From positions 496,001-560,000 of the forward strand of contig NZ_NESH01000001.1 in assembly GCF_003063355.1 (NCBI RefSeq): DNA of 64,000 nt, written 5' to 3'. The translations under genes and the position numbers were made by a program. Of this stretch, positions 43,174 through 53,165 are shown one piece after another; positions within the stretch are counted from its first letter, which is position 1, and every line of letters begins with the position of its first letter. A model generated the notes under the pieces. That model was given only the letters and a program-made list of their open reading frames with translations, did no database searches and was not told where the DNA came from. The stretch is from Limnohabitans sp. Bal53 (GTDB lineage: Bacteria > Pseudomonadota > Gammaproteobacteria > Burkholderiales > Burkholderiaceae_C).

Positions 43174-44262
43174 TCAGGTGTCCTTGCTGACCTTGATGGT
43201 CGGAAACTTGGACGAAAAGTCCTTGGCTTTGGCCGCGATCTTGACCGCCACCTGGCGGGCAACCGCCTTGTAGATCTGCGCCACTTCGCCGTCGGGGTCG
43301 TTGACCACAGTGGGCTTGCCGCTGTCGGCCTGAAGGCGAATTTGCATGTCCAAAGGCAGCGCGCCCAGGTAGTCCATGCCATATTCGGCGGCCATTTTCT
43401 TGCCGCCATCGGCGCCAAAAATATGCTCCACATGGCCGCAGTTGGTGCACACGTGCACGGCCATGTTTTCAACCAGCCCCAAAATCGGCACGCCGACTTT
43501 TTCGAACATCTTCACGCCTTTTTTAGCGTCCAAAAGGGCAATGTCTTGCGGGGTGGTCACGATCACGGCACCCGTCATGGGCACGCGTTGTGACAGCGTC
43601 AGCTGAATGTCACCGGTGCCCGGGGGCATGTCCACGATCAAATAGTCGAGTTCTTTCCAGTTGGTCTGGCGCAGCAGCTGCTCCAGCGCCTGGGTGGCCA
43701 TGGGGCCGCGCCAGATCATGGCATCGTCGGCATTGACCAAGAAACCAATCGACATGACCTGAACGCCATAATTTTCCAGCGGCTCCATGGTCTGGCCGTC
43801 TTCGCTCTCGGGGCGGCCTTCGATGCCCATCATCATGGGCTGACTGGGGCCGTAAATGTCGGCATCCAACAAGCCCACTTTAGCGCCTTCGGCAGCCAGC
43901 GCCAGGGCCAGGTTCACAGCGGTGGTGCTCTTGCCCACGCCGCCCTTGCCAGAGGCCACGGCCACGATGTTTTTGACCTGCGGCAGCAGGGCCACACCGC
44001 GCTGGGCAGCGTGGGCCGTGATCTTGCTGGTCACGTTGGCCGACACGTTGGAGACGCCCGCCACACCTTTGGCCGCAGCAATCAGCGCTTGGCGCAGCGC
44101 CGGGATCTGGCTCTTGGCCGGGTAACCCAGCTCCACATCAAAGGCGACATCGCCGCCTTCGACTTGCAGGTTCTTCAGGGCTTTGGTGGACACAAAATCT
44201 TTGCCCGTGTTCGGGTCAATGACGGCTTGCAGGGCTTGGAGGAGTTGTTCGGTGGTCGCCAT
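43174..44262 (-). CDS. apbC: iron-sulfur cluster carrier ATPase (Mrp/ApbC/NBP35 family)
   Basis: ApbC binds and hands over [4Fe-4S] clusters to apoproteins. The 362-residue protein has an N-terminal DUF59 domain (residues about 5-80), the deviant Walker [18 protein letters not shown] near 102-118, the [10 protein letters not shown] switch, PPGTGDIQL and the cluster-binding CxxC pair in [13 protein letters not shown]. It is divergent from metG, an arrangement conserved in many Burkholderiales. Confidence 0.96.
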   Translation of the reverse strand: MATTEQLLQALQAVIDPNTGKDFVSTKALKNLQVEGGDVAFDVELGYPAKSQIPALRQALIAAAKGVAGVSNVSANVTSKITAHAAQRGVALLPQVKNIVAVASGKGGVGKSTTAVNLALALAAEGAKVGLLDADIYGPSQPMMMGIEGRPESEDGQTMEPLENYGVQVMSIGFLVNADDAMIWRGPMATQALEQLLRQTNWKELDYLIVDMPPGTGDIQLTLSQRVPMTGAVIVTTPQDIALLDAKKGVKMFEKVGVPILGLVENMAVHVCTNCGHVEHIFGADGGKKMAAEYGMDYLGALPLDMQIRLQADSGKPTVVNDPDGEVAQIYKAVARQVAVKIAAKAKDFSSKFPTIKVSKDT

Positions 44263-44349
44263 GGTCTCTTTCTAGAATGGGGCGGAGTTTACCGACAAGA
44301 CAGGCCGTACACCCTAAAATCACCGATTCCCCCTACAAACTGTCCCACC

Positions 44350-46455
44350 ATGTCTGCCCATAACGGTCTTCTAGAGGCGCCCCGCCAACTCTTTGTCACC
44401 ACCGCCTTGCCGTATGCCAACGGCAATTTCCACATCGGCCACATCATGGAATACATCCAGGCCGACATCTGGGTGCGGTACCAGCGCATGCAGGGCAACC
44501 ACGTCAACTTTGTGGGCGCTGACGACACACACGGCGCACCCATCATGATCGCGGCCGAAAAAGCCGGGAAGACGCCCCAGCAGTTCGTGGCCGACATCGC
44601 GGCCGGTCGCAAGCCTTATCTGGACGGCTTTCACATCCAGTTTGACAACTGGCACAGCACCGACGCACCCGAAAACCACGAATTGGCGCGCCAGATTTAC
44701 CGTGACCTGCGCGACATTTCGGCAGCCCATGGTGGCTCGCTGATCGAGGTGCGCTCGGTCGAGCAGTTCTTTGACCCGCAAAAGAACATGTTTTTGCCCG
44801 ACCGCTTCATCAAAGGCGAGTGCCCCAAGTGCCACGCCAAAGACCAATACGGCGACAACTGCGAGAGCTGCGGCGCGGTTTACGCGCCCACCGACCTGAT
44901 CAACCCCTTCTCGGCCCTGTCCGGTGCCAAACCCGAGCTCAAAACCTCGGAACACTTTTTCTTCAAGCTCTCCGACCCACGTTGCGTCGAGTTTTTGAGC
45001 CAGTGGACACAAGACGGCAAGCTGCAGCCCGAGGTGGCCAACAAGGTCAAAGAGTGGTTTTCTGTGCGCACCAACCCCGACGGCACGACCAGCGAAGGCC
45101 TGGGCGATTGGGACATCTCGCGCGACGCACCCTACTTCGGCATTGAAATTCCCGACGCACCGGGCAAGTACTTTTATGTCTGGCTCGACGCGCCCGTGGG
45201 CTACTTGGCGTCCCTCAAAAACCTGCTGGACAAGCGAGGCGAAAGTTACGACGCCTACATGGCCAACCCGGCGCTCGAGCAGTACCACTTCATCGGCAAG
45301 GACATCGTCACCTTCCACACGCTGTTTTGGCCAGCCATGCTGCATTTCTCGGGCCGCAAAACGCCCAACAGCGTGTTCGTGCACGGCTTCTTGACGGTGA
45401 ACAACGGCGAGAAGATGAGCAAGAGCCGCGGCACGGGCCTGGACCCGCTCAAGTACCTGAGCCTGGGCATGAACCCCGAGTGGCTGCGCTACTACCTGGC
45501 TGCCAAACTCTCGGCCCGCAACGAAGACATCGACTTCAACGCCGAAGACTTCATGGCGCGGGTCAACAGCGATTTGATCGGCAAGTTTGTGAACATCGCT
45601 TCGCGCTCGGCCGGCTTCATCGCCAAGCGCTTTGCCGGACAACTCGGCGCGGTGAGCGACGACGGCCAAGCCCTGCTCTCGGCCTTGCAAGCCGCCACGC
45701 CGAGCATCGCCGCTTTCTACGACCAGCGCGAATATGCCAAAGCCCTGCGCGAAATCATGCTGCTGACCGACAAGGTCAACAGCTATGTGGACCAAAACAA
45801 ACCCTGGGACTTGGCCAAACAAGAAGGTCAGAACGCCAGACTGCACGACGTGTGCACCACCTGCATCGAGGCCTTCCGCCTGCTCAGCCTGCAACTCAAA
45901 CCCGTGCTGCCCGCATTGGCGTCGCAGGTCGAGGCCTTCTTGAACGTAGGCCCCTTCACTTTTGCGCAAGCAAAACAGTTGCTGGGCGCGGGTCACACCA
46001 TCAACGTCTACCAACACCTGATGCAACGCGTCACACCCGAACAACTCGACGCCCTGTTCGAGCCGCCTGCCGTGGTCGAAGAAAAAGTCATCCCTGGCGG
46101 CGAAGAAATCGCCCCGACGATTGGCATCGATGACTTCGCCAAGGTGGACCTGCGCATCGCCCAAATCGTGAACTGCGAGGCAGTCGTTGGCTCGGTCAAG
46201 CTGCTGCGCCTGACGCTGGACGTTGGCGAAGGCCGCATGCGCAACGTCTTCAGCGGCATCGCCAGCATGTACAAGCCCGAAGACTTGGTGGGCAAGCTCA
46301 CCGTGATGGTGGCCAACTTGGCCCCTCGCAAGATGAAGTTTGGTGTTTCCGAGGGCATGGTGCTGGCCGCCAGCCACGCTGACGACAAGGCGGACGCTGG
46401 CATTTACGTGCTGCAGCCCTGGCCCGGCGCCAAGCCCGGCATGCGCATCCACTGA
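44350..46455 (+). CDS. metG: methionyl-tRNA synthetase
   Basis: The 701-residue enzyme charges initiator and elongator tRNA-Met. It has the class I HIGH motif in [14 protein letters not shown], a zinc-knuckle region with [17 protein letters not shown], the KMSKS loop [15 protein letters not shown], the anticodon-binding helical domain and a C-terminal OB-fold dimerisation/tRNA-binding domain ([18 protein letters not shown] onward). The ATG at 44350 gives the family N-terminus [14 protein letters not shown]; the frame is open 113 codons further upstream, antisense to apbC. Confidence 0.97.
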   Translation: MSAHNGLLEAPRQLFVTTALPYANGNFHIGHIMEYIQADIWVRYQRMQGNHVNFVGADDTHGAPIMIAAEKAGKTPQQFVADIAAGRKPYLDGFHIQFDNWHSTDAPENHELARQIYRDLRDISAAHGGSLIEVRSVEQFFDPQKNMFLPDRFIKGECPKCHAKDQYGDNCESCGAVYAPTDLINPFSALSGAKPELKTSEHFFFKLSDPRCVEFLSQWTQDGKLQPEVANKVKEWFSVRTNPDGTTSEGLGDWDISRDAPYFGIEIPDAPGKYFYVWLDAPVGYLASLKNLLDKRGESYDAYMANPALEQYHFIGKDIVTFHTLFWPAMLHFSGRKTPNSVFVHGFLTVNNGEKMSKSRGTGLDPLKYLSLGMNPEWLRYYLAAKLSARNEDIDFNAEDFMARVNSDLIGKFVNIASRSAGFIAKRFAGQLGAVSDDGQALLSALQAATPSIAAFYDQREYAKALREIMLLTDKVNSYVDQNKPWDLAKQEGQNARLHDVCTTCIEAFRLLSLQLKPVLPALASQVEAFLNVGPFTFAQAKQLLGAGHTINVYQHLMQRVTPEQLDALFEPPAVVEEKVIPGGEEIAPTIGIDDFAKVDLRIAQIVNCEAVVGSVKLLRLTLDVGEGRMRNVFSGIASMYKPEDLVGKLTVMVANLAPRKMKFGVSEGMVLAASHADDKADAGIYVLQPWPGAKPGMRIH

Positions 46456-46531
46456 CCCGATGGCTCGCTGCACACGTCCTCCAGATCAACCGAGGAACGC
46501 CTGTGCAGCCAAGCCCCGTGCACATGGCATG

Positions 46532-46559
46532 TTGGCGTGTCGCATAATTTGCCTATAAA
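46532..46559 (+). promoter_or_regulatory. sigma-70-type promoter for the SulP transporter gene
   Basis: TTGGCG (46532-46537), 16 bp, then TATAAA (46554-46559), located 18 bp before the ATG. Close match to the consensus hexamers; the leader would be very short. Confidence 0.5.
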
Positions 46560-46577
46560 AATAAACACGAGACACCC

Positions 46578-48257
46578 ATGAACTGGATGCAGGCCACGCA
46601 TTTTTTTCGTCCCCGTTTGCTCGACAGTCTGCACGGCTACAACCGCGAGCGCTTCTCCCAAGACGTGGGCGCGGGTCTGACCGTGGGGGTGGTGGCCTTG
46701 CCACTGGCCATGGCCTTTGCCATCGCCTCAGGCCTCAAACCCGAGGCGGGCCTGTTCACCGCCATCATTGCGGGCTTTCTGATCTCGGCCTTGGGTGGCA
46801 GCCGGGTGCAAATCGGCGGACCGGCCGGGGCCTTCATCGTGATCGTTTACGGCATCGTCGAGCGCTATGGCTTGGCCAACCTGATTTTGGCCACCGCCAT
46901 GTCGGGCGTCTTGTTGTTCTTGATGGGGTTGTTCCGACTGGGCACGCTGATCCGCTTCATCCCGGTGGCGGTGGTGATTGGTTTCACCAACGGCATCGCG
47001 GTGCTGATCATGCTGTCGCAAATCAAGGACTTTCTGGGCCTGAAAGTGGCTGCCATGCCCGCCGATTTCTTTGGCATCCTGAACACCCTGTGGCTGAACC
47101 TGCACACTGCCAACCTGGCCGCCTTGCTGCTGGCCTTGGCGTCTTTGTCTTTGGTGGTGGGTTGGTTGAGCATGACCCGCCGCTTGACGGACACCCGATA
47201 CCGCTGGGCCAGCATGGTCCCAGGCTCCATCGTGGCGCTGGTGTTTGCCACCCTGGTCACCTGGATTCTGAATTTGCCCGTAGAGACCATTGGCAGCAAG
47301 TTTGGCGGGATCCCCTCGTCCATGCCCGGCTTTGCCTGGCCCGAGTTCAGTTGGGACAGCGCCCGTTTTTTGCTCATGCCCACCTTGACACTGACGCTGT
47401 TGGGGGCCATTGAATCGCTGCTGTGCGCCCGCATTGCCGACGGCATGATCGGCGACCGCCACAACCCCAACCAGGAACTGATGGCGCAAGGCGTGGCCAA
47501 CTTTGTCACGCCGTTTTTTGGCGGTATGCCCGCCACAGGCACCATTGCCCGCACTGTGACCAACATCAAAAGCGGTGGCACCACCCCGATTTCGGGCATG
47601 GTGCATGCGCTGACCTTGCTGGTCGTGGTGCTGGTGGCCGCCCCCCTGGCCGGGCACATCCCCCTGGCGGCGCTGGCCGCGATCTTGATGTTTGTGGCCT
47701 GGAACATGGGCGAGTGGCGTGAATTCATGCACCTGCAGCAGTACCGCATGCCCTACCGCATCACCTTGCTTGCGGTGTTTTTCCTCACCGTGGTGTTTGA
47801 CCTGACGGTGGCGGTCGAGGTCGGCCTGATCGCGGCCTGCCTCACATTCATTTACCGCATCTCCAGCTTGACACGCTGCGAAGGCGTGACCCGCGTCGAG
47901 CAGCCAGGCCTGGCCGGTTTTGAGCACCGGGTGCAGGCTTGGCGCATGTACGGCGCGCTGTTCTTTGGGGCGGTCAAACTGATCGAGGCCATCGAGGACA
48001 AAATCAACACGCCCACACTGGTGCTGGACCTGAAAAACGTCATCTACATCGACTCCTCGGGCGCGGACGCGCTGTTGAACCTGATCGAGACCTGCCGCAA
48101 AAAACAAGTTCAGCTCATTGTGTGCGGACTGACGCACCAGCCACTCGACATGGCCCAGCGCAGCGGCCTGCTGGAGCACATCAAAGACCACCTGCAGCCT
48201 GACCTGAGCAGCAGCTTGGCCCTGGCCGTCAGCTTGAGCGCAGACCCGGCCCGCTAA
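46578..48257 (+). CDS. SulP family inorganic anion transporter with STAS domain
   Basis: The 559-residue protein belongs to the SLC26/SulP family. It has an N-terminal cytoplasmic stretch (DSLHGYNRERFSQDVGAGLTVG), about 12-14 membrane segments with LPLAMAFAIASGLKPEAGL and the anion-site loop LGGSRVQIGGPAGAFIVIVY, then a C-terminal STAS domain with LDLKNVIYIDSSGADALLNLI. Members carry sulfate, bicarbonate or dicarboxylates; the exact anion cannot be told. It is a single gene with its own promoter. Confidence 0.92.
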   Translation: MNWMQATHFFRPRLLDSLHGYNRERFSQDVGAGLTVGVVALPLAMAFAIASGLKPEAGLFTAIIAGFLISALGGSRVQIGGPAGAFIVIVYGIVERYGLANLILATAMSGVLLFLMGLFRLGTLIRFIPVAVVIGFTNGIAVLIMLSQIKDFLGLKVAAMPADFFGILNTLWLNLHTANLAALLLALASLSLVVGWLSMTRRLTDTRYRWASMVPGSIVALVFATLVTWILNLPVETIGSKFGGIPSSMPGFAWPEFSWDSARFLLMPTLTLTLLGAIESLLCARIADGMIGDRHNPNQELMAQGVANFVTPFFGGMPATGTIARTVTNIKSGGTTPISGMVHALTLLVVVLVAAPLAGHIPLAALAAILMFVAWNMGEWREFMHLQQYRMPYRITLLAVFFLTVVFDLTVAVEVGLIAACLTFIYRISSLTRCEGVTRVEQPGLAGFEHRVQAWRMYGALFFGAVKLIEAIEDKINTPTLVLDLKNVIYIDSSGADALLNLIETCRKKQVQLIVCGLTHQPLDMAQRSGLLEHIKDHLQPDLSSSLALAVSLSADPAR

Positions 48258-48335
48258 AATGGTTCCACTCAGGTTTTGACTGTCTTCAGGGACTGCCAAA
48301 AGCCTTTTGTTTTTGCCCTGCACAGATTGCCCGCC

Positions 48336-48539
48336 ATGTCCATTTTTCGCCGCCCCGATTACAGCTCTGACACGACCCAGTTCATTGACCAACTCAAGGC
48401 CCAGCGCCCCGAGCTCGAAGCCGAACAGCGCCAAGGCCGCGGTCTGCTGTGGGACAAACCGATCGATCGCGACATCCAAGCCGAGTTCAAGCAAGGCCGT
48501 GTGGCGCAAAAGCCCTACGTTTACCAAACAAAGGCCTGA
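48336..48539 (+). CDS. DUF3460 family protein
   Basis: This is a 67-residue soluble protein starting SIFRRPDYSSDTTQFIDQLK, the DUF3460 pattern found in Burkholderiales next to scpA and pan genes. Function unknown; it is mostly helical and charged with a C-terminal PYVYQTKA. The ATG at 48336 is preferred over an in-frame start 20 codons upstream. Confidence 0.85.
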   Translation: MSIFRRPDYSSDTTQFIDQLKAQRPELEAEQRQGRGLLWDKPIDRDIQAEFKQGRVAQKPYVYQTKA

Positions 48540-48597
48540 GCGGCATTGACTCAAACCCTGACGACTTGATGGCCCGACTTTCCAGGTCCCCACGCCC

Positions 48598-49458
48598 GTG
48601 AGCACCACGCCCCCCCAGCCTGAACCCTTGCAGCTGCCCGAAGTCGCGGCCAATGCGGCCATGCCTTCGGTGATCGACCAAGTGGCCTTGGCGCGTTTGT
48701 ATGGTGAGCCGCTGTTTGCCATGCCCAGCGACCTTTACATCCCGCCAGATGCGCTGGAGGTGTTTCTGGAGGCCTTCGAAGGCCCGCTGGACTTGCTGCT
48801 GTACCTGATCCGAAAACAAAACTTCAACATCCTCGACATCCCCATGGCGGGCGTGACGCGCCAGTACCTGAGCTATGTCGAAGAGATCCGCCAGCGCAAC
48901 CTGGAGCTGGCGGCCGAATACCTGCTCATGGCGGCCATGCTGATCGAGATCAAGTCGCGCATGCTGCTGCCCCCGAAAAAAGTGGCCGAGGGCGAGGAGG
49001 CCGAAGACCCGCGTGCCGAACTGGTGCGCCGCCTGCTCGAATACGAGCAAATGAAACTGGCCTCGATGCAACTGAACGTGATCCCGCAATACGGCCGCGA
49101 CTTTTTGCAGGCCCAAGTGTTCATCGAGCAAAGTCTGCAGCCGCGCTTTCCCGATGTCAGCATGGACGAGCTGCAATCGGCTTGGCGTGACATCCTCAAA
49201 CGCGCCAACCTGGTGCAACACCACAAGATCAGCCGCGAAGAGCTCAGCGTGCGCGAGCACATGAGCATCGTGCTCAAGCACCTGCAAGGGCGTAAATTTG
49301 TGGAGTTTGAAAACCTGTTCGATCCAAGTTTGGGTGTGCCGGTGCTGGTGGTTACCTTCATCGCCTTGCTGGAGCTGGCCAAGGAAACCCTGATCGAGAT
49401 CACCCAGGCCGAGGCCTTTGCGCCGATTTACGTGCGCCTGGCCTACACCCCCAATTGA
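48598..49458 (+). CDS. scpA: segregation and condensation protein A
   Basis: ScpA is the kleisin that joins ScpB and Smc in the bacterial condensin. The 286-residue protein starts with GTG. The N-terminal Smc-binding part carries FEGPLDLLLYLIRKQNFNILDIP, then QYLSYVEEIRQRNLELAAEYLLMAAMLIEIKSRMLLP, which is the family signature, and a winged-helix C-terminal part (residues about 215-286). The N-terminus is about 55 residues longer than B. subtilis ScpA, as in relatives. Confidence 0.94.
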   Translation: MSTTPPQPEPLQLPEVAANAAMPSVIDQVALARLYGEPLFAMPSDLYIPPDALEVFLEAFEGPLDLLLYLIRKQNFNILDIPMAGVTRQYLSYVEEIRQRNLELAAEYLLMAAMLIEIKSRMLLPPKKVAEGEEAEDPRAELVRRLLEYEQMKLASMQLNVIPQYGRDFLQAQVFIEQSLQPRFPDVSMDELQSAWRDILKRANLVQHHKISREELSVREHMSIVLKHLQGRKFVEFENLFDPSLGVPVLVVTFIALLELAKETLIEITQAEAFAPIYVRLAYTPN

Positions 49459-49547
49459 CCCGCACACGCCCTGAAGTCTGCAGGGCTGCCCGTCAGGGCC
49501 ATCCTGAGCCGCTGACTTTCACGCCCTGAGAACAACTAGCGATTGCC

Positions 49548-50012
49548 TTGAACACCTTCAACGCTACCCCCTACGGCACATCGCCACCTGCTTCACCTGT
49601 GGCTGCCCGCCAACGCATCCGTTTGCCGCGCCTGAACGCGCTGCGCGAGCGCGGTGAAAAGAGCACCATGCTCACCGCCTATGACGCCACCTTTGCTGCT
49701 GCGGCCGATGCCGCTGGCGTGGACTGTTTCCTCGTGGGGAACTCGCTGGGCATGGTTTGTCAAGGTTTGCCCAGCACCGTGGGCGTGAGACTGGACACCA
49801 TGCGCTGCCACACCGAAAGCGTCGCACGCGGCATTCGTCGCGCACAAGGCACGGCATGGATCATGGGCGACCTGCCCTTTGGCAGTGACCAGGCGTCCAA
49901 AGAGCCAGCTCTGCTCAGCGCAACCGAGCTGATGCAAGCGGGGGCCATGGGCGTTCACGTGCGCGCCATCAAGACCGGTCAGTTCCCCGACAACACACTG
50001 CACGCCTGGTAA
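49548..50012 (+). pseudogene. panB: panB (ketopantoate hydroxymethyltransferase) with internal deletion
   Basis: An open frame of 154 residues starts with TTG. Residues about 25-138 match the first half of PanB ([62 protein letters not shown]). They are followed directly by what looks like the PanB C-terminus ([16 protein letters not shown]). PanB is normally about 265-275 residues, so roughly 115-125 residues are missing in frame, including the KxEG loop and the catalytic glutamate. The Mg ligand aspartate in VGDSLGM is also changed (VGNSLGM). The product could not form a TIM barrel. No remainder lies downstream, because panC begins 14 bp after the stop. Confidence 0.8.
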
Positions 50013-50023
50013 GGCGTTTTTGA

Positions 50024-50875
<852 letters not shown>

Positions 50876-50891
50876 TGGTTGCGCAGCCGGC

Positions 50892-51470
50892 TCAATGGCT
50901 GCGACCGCTGCGGAACATGCCATGGGTTTTGCGGCTGAGCACGCCTTGCGCGGCCAGCTTGTTCATCGAAGGGCTGGCATGCGCATGGGTGATGGCCATG
51001 CCCAAGGCATCGGCCGCGTCTTGCCGGGGCAGCACGGGCAACTGCAGCAAGCGCTTGACCATCTCCTGGATCTGAGATTTGGCGGCGCGCCCGTGCCCGG
51101 TGACCGATTGCTTCATTTGCAAAGCGGTGTATTCGGCCACTGGCAAGTCACACGACACCAAGGCCGTGACCGCACAACCCCGGGCCTGACCGAGCAGCAA
51201 AGTCGCTTGCGGGTTGACGTTGACGAACACGATCTCGACCGAGGCCACATCGGGCTGGTAGCGCGCGGTGATTTCACGCACGCCGTCGTAGATGATTTTC
51301 AGCCGGGCGGGCAGGTTGCCCATCTCACCACGCGTGGTCTCAATGACGCCACTGGCTACGTATTGAAGGCGCGAGCCGGTGATCTCGATCACGCCAAAGC
51401 CGGTGGTTTGCAAACCCGGGTCGATGCCCAGGATGCGAATGCTGGCGGGGGCTGGGGTACTCAGGCTCAT
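50892..51470 (-). CDS. ruvC: crossover junction endodeoxyribonuclease RuvC
   Basis: RuvC resolves Holliday junctions. The 192-residue protein has the catalytic acid in [14 protein letters not shown], the glutamate in [23 protein letters not shown], and the last two aspartates in [33 protein letters not shown] is also family-typical. It overlaps mtgA by four bases rather than sitting after purH with ruvAB, which is a common Burkholderiales arrangement. ruvA and ruvB are not in this window. Confidence 0.96.
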   Translation of the reverse strand: MSLSTPAPASIRILGIDPGLQTTGFGVIEITGSRLQYVASGVIETTRGEMGNLPARLKIIYDGVREITARYQPDVASVEIVFVNVNPQATLLLGQARGCAVTALVSCDLPVAEYTALQMKQSVTGHGRAAKSQIQEMVKRLLQLPVLPRQDAADALGMAITHAHASPSMNKLAAQGVLSRKTHGMFRSGRSH

Positions 51471-52201
51471 GGCAGCACCACATCGTTCATGCGCGCCATG
51501 ATGGTCTCGGCGCGCCGCGCCAAGTAGGCCGACTGCGCCAGCTTTTCAAAATAACGCGGGCGCGGCAGCATCACTGCCAGGCGAGCGGCCTCCCAAGCGT
51601 TGAGCCGGGCCGCACTTTTACGAAAGTAGTGCTGCGCCGCCGCCTCGGCACCGAACACGCCCTCTCCCCATTCGACGCTGTTGAGGTAGATCTCCAAAAT
51701 ACGCTCTTTGCTGAGCAAAGCCTCCAGCGTCAGCGCCAGCACCATCTCTTGGCCCTTGCGCAGCAGCGTGCGCTCACCCGATAAAAACAGGTTTTTGGCC
51801 AGCTGCTGGGTGATGGTGGAGCCGCCCACGATTTTGACGTCCACCGGTTTGTCCGGTTGGCGCTGGGCACGTTTTTCGGCTTGCGCTTTGGCACGGGCAT
51901 TTTTTTCCCAGGCTTTTTCAAGGGACTGCCACCAAATGCCGTGATGCTGGGTGAAGGCCGAATCTTCTGAGGCGATCACGGCGCGTTGCAAATTGGTGGA
52001 CATGGCTTTGAACGCCACAGAGTCCTGCCGCCAAGGCAATTGCCCTTGCTGCTTGAGAATTTGCCAAGCCTGCGAGCGTTGGAAGCTGGTGGATTCGGGG
52101 GCGATCCAAGCCATGGCAGCGATGCGCAGGATAAAAAACAGCTGCAAGCCCACACAGGCCAAGGCCAAAAGCAGCAACCAGCGTCCTAAAGCACGCATCA
52201 T
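51467..52201 (-). CDS. mtgA: monofunctional peptidoglycan glycosyltransferase
   Basis: MtgA polymerises lipid II into glycan strands. From the ATG at 52201 (AGAGGTGG upstream) it has 244 residues. It has one N-terminal TM anchor (about 4-27) and the GT51 motifs: the catalytic Glu region [65 protein letters not shown] and [15 protein letters not shown]. The frame opens at a TTG seven codons earlier. It lies between ruvC and the tonB-like gene. Confidence 0.95.
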   Translation of the reverse strand: MMRALGRWLLLLALACVGLQLFFILRIAAMAWIAPESTSFQRSQAWQILKQQGQLPWRQDSVAFKAMSTNLQRAVIASEDSAFTQHHGIWWQSLEKAWEKNARAKAQAEKRAQRQPDKPVDVKIVGGSTITQQLAKNLFLSGERTLLRKGQEMVLALTLEALLSKERILEIYLNSVEWGEGVFGAEAAAQHYFRKSAARLNAWEAARLAVMLPRPRYFEKLAQSAYLARRAETIMARMNDVVLP

Positions 52202-52235
52202 GCAACCACCTCTAAGGGACAAAGCATTGAGCAGC

Positions 52236-53165
52236 TCACGGTTTGAAGGACTCAGAAGCCATCATGCGGGTGGCCAATGTGTCGTCCCGCGAGAAATTGA
52301 AGCGCGAGACCACCACGATTTGATCGGCCTGGGCCCGCATCTTTCGGTTGAAAAGGCCAAACGGTGCGGCGGTCCGCACGATGGCCACCGCGCGTTCGTC
52401 GAGCAATGGATTGCCTGACGAGCGGGCCACTTCGGTACTGAGCAACTGTCCCCGACTGTCGACCGTGATCACCATGGTCAATTCGCCGTAGAGTTTTTCA
52501 CCGGCTGCCTCCGGGAAGTTCAATGTCCCCTGGTACTCGATGCTGTGGCGCATTTTGTCGTAGTAAATCGCATACACCGCCTCTTGAGTGGCCGGGCTGA
52601 TGTAGCGCTTGCGGGCCGCCCCTTGGGTTTGGTCTACGCGCTGCTCGATTTGCGCCAACTGACGCGCCAATTGCTGCTGGCGTTGCACCTTGGCCTCGCG
52701 ATCGGGGCTGTCGCTCTTGTCGCCTGCATTCTCCCGGGTGAGCACGGCCAGCTCATCCTTGAGTTGGGTCAGCAAACGCATTTGCTGCATTTTGAGCACT
52801 TCGATTTTTTGCTGAACCTCGCTGCGGTCCGTGCCCGCAGCAGCATTCATCGCGGGCGGTAAGGGCGAGCTGGAAATGCGCACTTCGGGCACCTCGCCGC
52901 CACCGGCCAAACGGACCTGCGCCAAAGCTTGGGCTTCCTGGGGACGCTCCTGGCTGCGCGCGTTGACCAAAATCACTTCCAGCGGTGTGTCCTGAAAAAC
53001 CCGGTTATAGGTTTCAGGTGCAGCAAAACGAAAACCCACCAAACCCGCGTGAACGGCCACGGACAAGCCCAATGTCCAGCTCAAAACCCTGTGGGAGGAC
53101 TGCTGCAAAGGACCTGCGGTGTGACGGGTCTCCTTGGCGAGCGGTGGTTTCTTGTCAGGCCGCAT
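52236..53165 (-). CDS. TonB family energy-transducer protein
   Basis: The 309-residue protein has one N-terminal membrane helix (about residues 28-46), a Pro- and Glu-bearing periplasmic region, a coiled-coil-like Gln/Arg-rich stretch (about 115-185, QQKIEVLKMQQMRLL and REAKVQRQQQLARQL), and a TonB C-terminal domain (MRHSIEYQGTLNFPE, VITVDSRGQLLSTEVARSSGNPLLDERAVAIV). It likely spans the periplasm to transmit proton-motive force to an outer-membrane receptor. No exbBD or receptor gene adjoins it. It overlaps the RNB gene end by 11 bp. Confidence 0.85.
   Translation of the reverse strand: MRPDKKPPLAKETRHTAGPLQQSSHRVLSWTLGLSVAVHAGLVGFRFAAPETYNRVFQDTPLEVILVNARSQERPQEAQALAQVRLAGGGEVPEVRISSSPLPPAMNAAAGTDRSEVQQKIEVLKMQQMRLLTQLKDELAVLTRENAGDKSDSPDREAKVQRQQQLARQLAQIEQRVDQTQGAARKRYISPATQEAVYAIYYDKMRHSIEYQGTLNFPEAAGEKLYGELTMVITVDSRGQLLSTEVARSSGNPLLDERAVAIVRTAAPFGLFNRKMRAQADQIVVVSRFNFSRDDTLATRMMASESFKP

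Noticed and set aside
44371..46473. 700-codon open frame antisense to metG
   Set aside because: Same reason: composition of an antisense shadow, while the metG frame carries all synthetase motifs.
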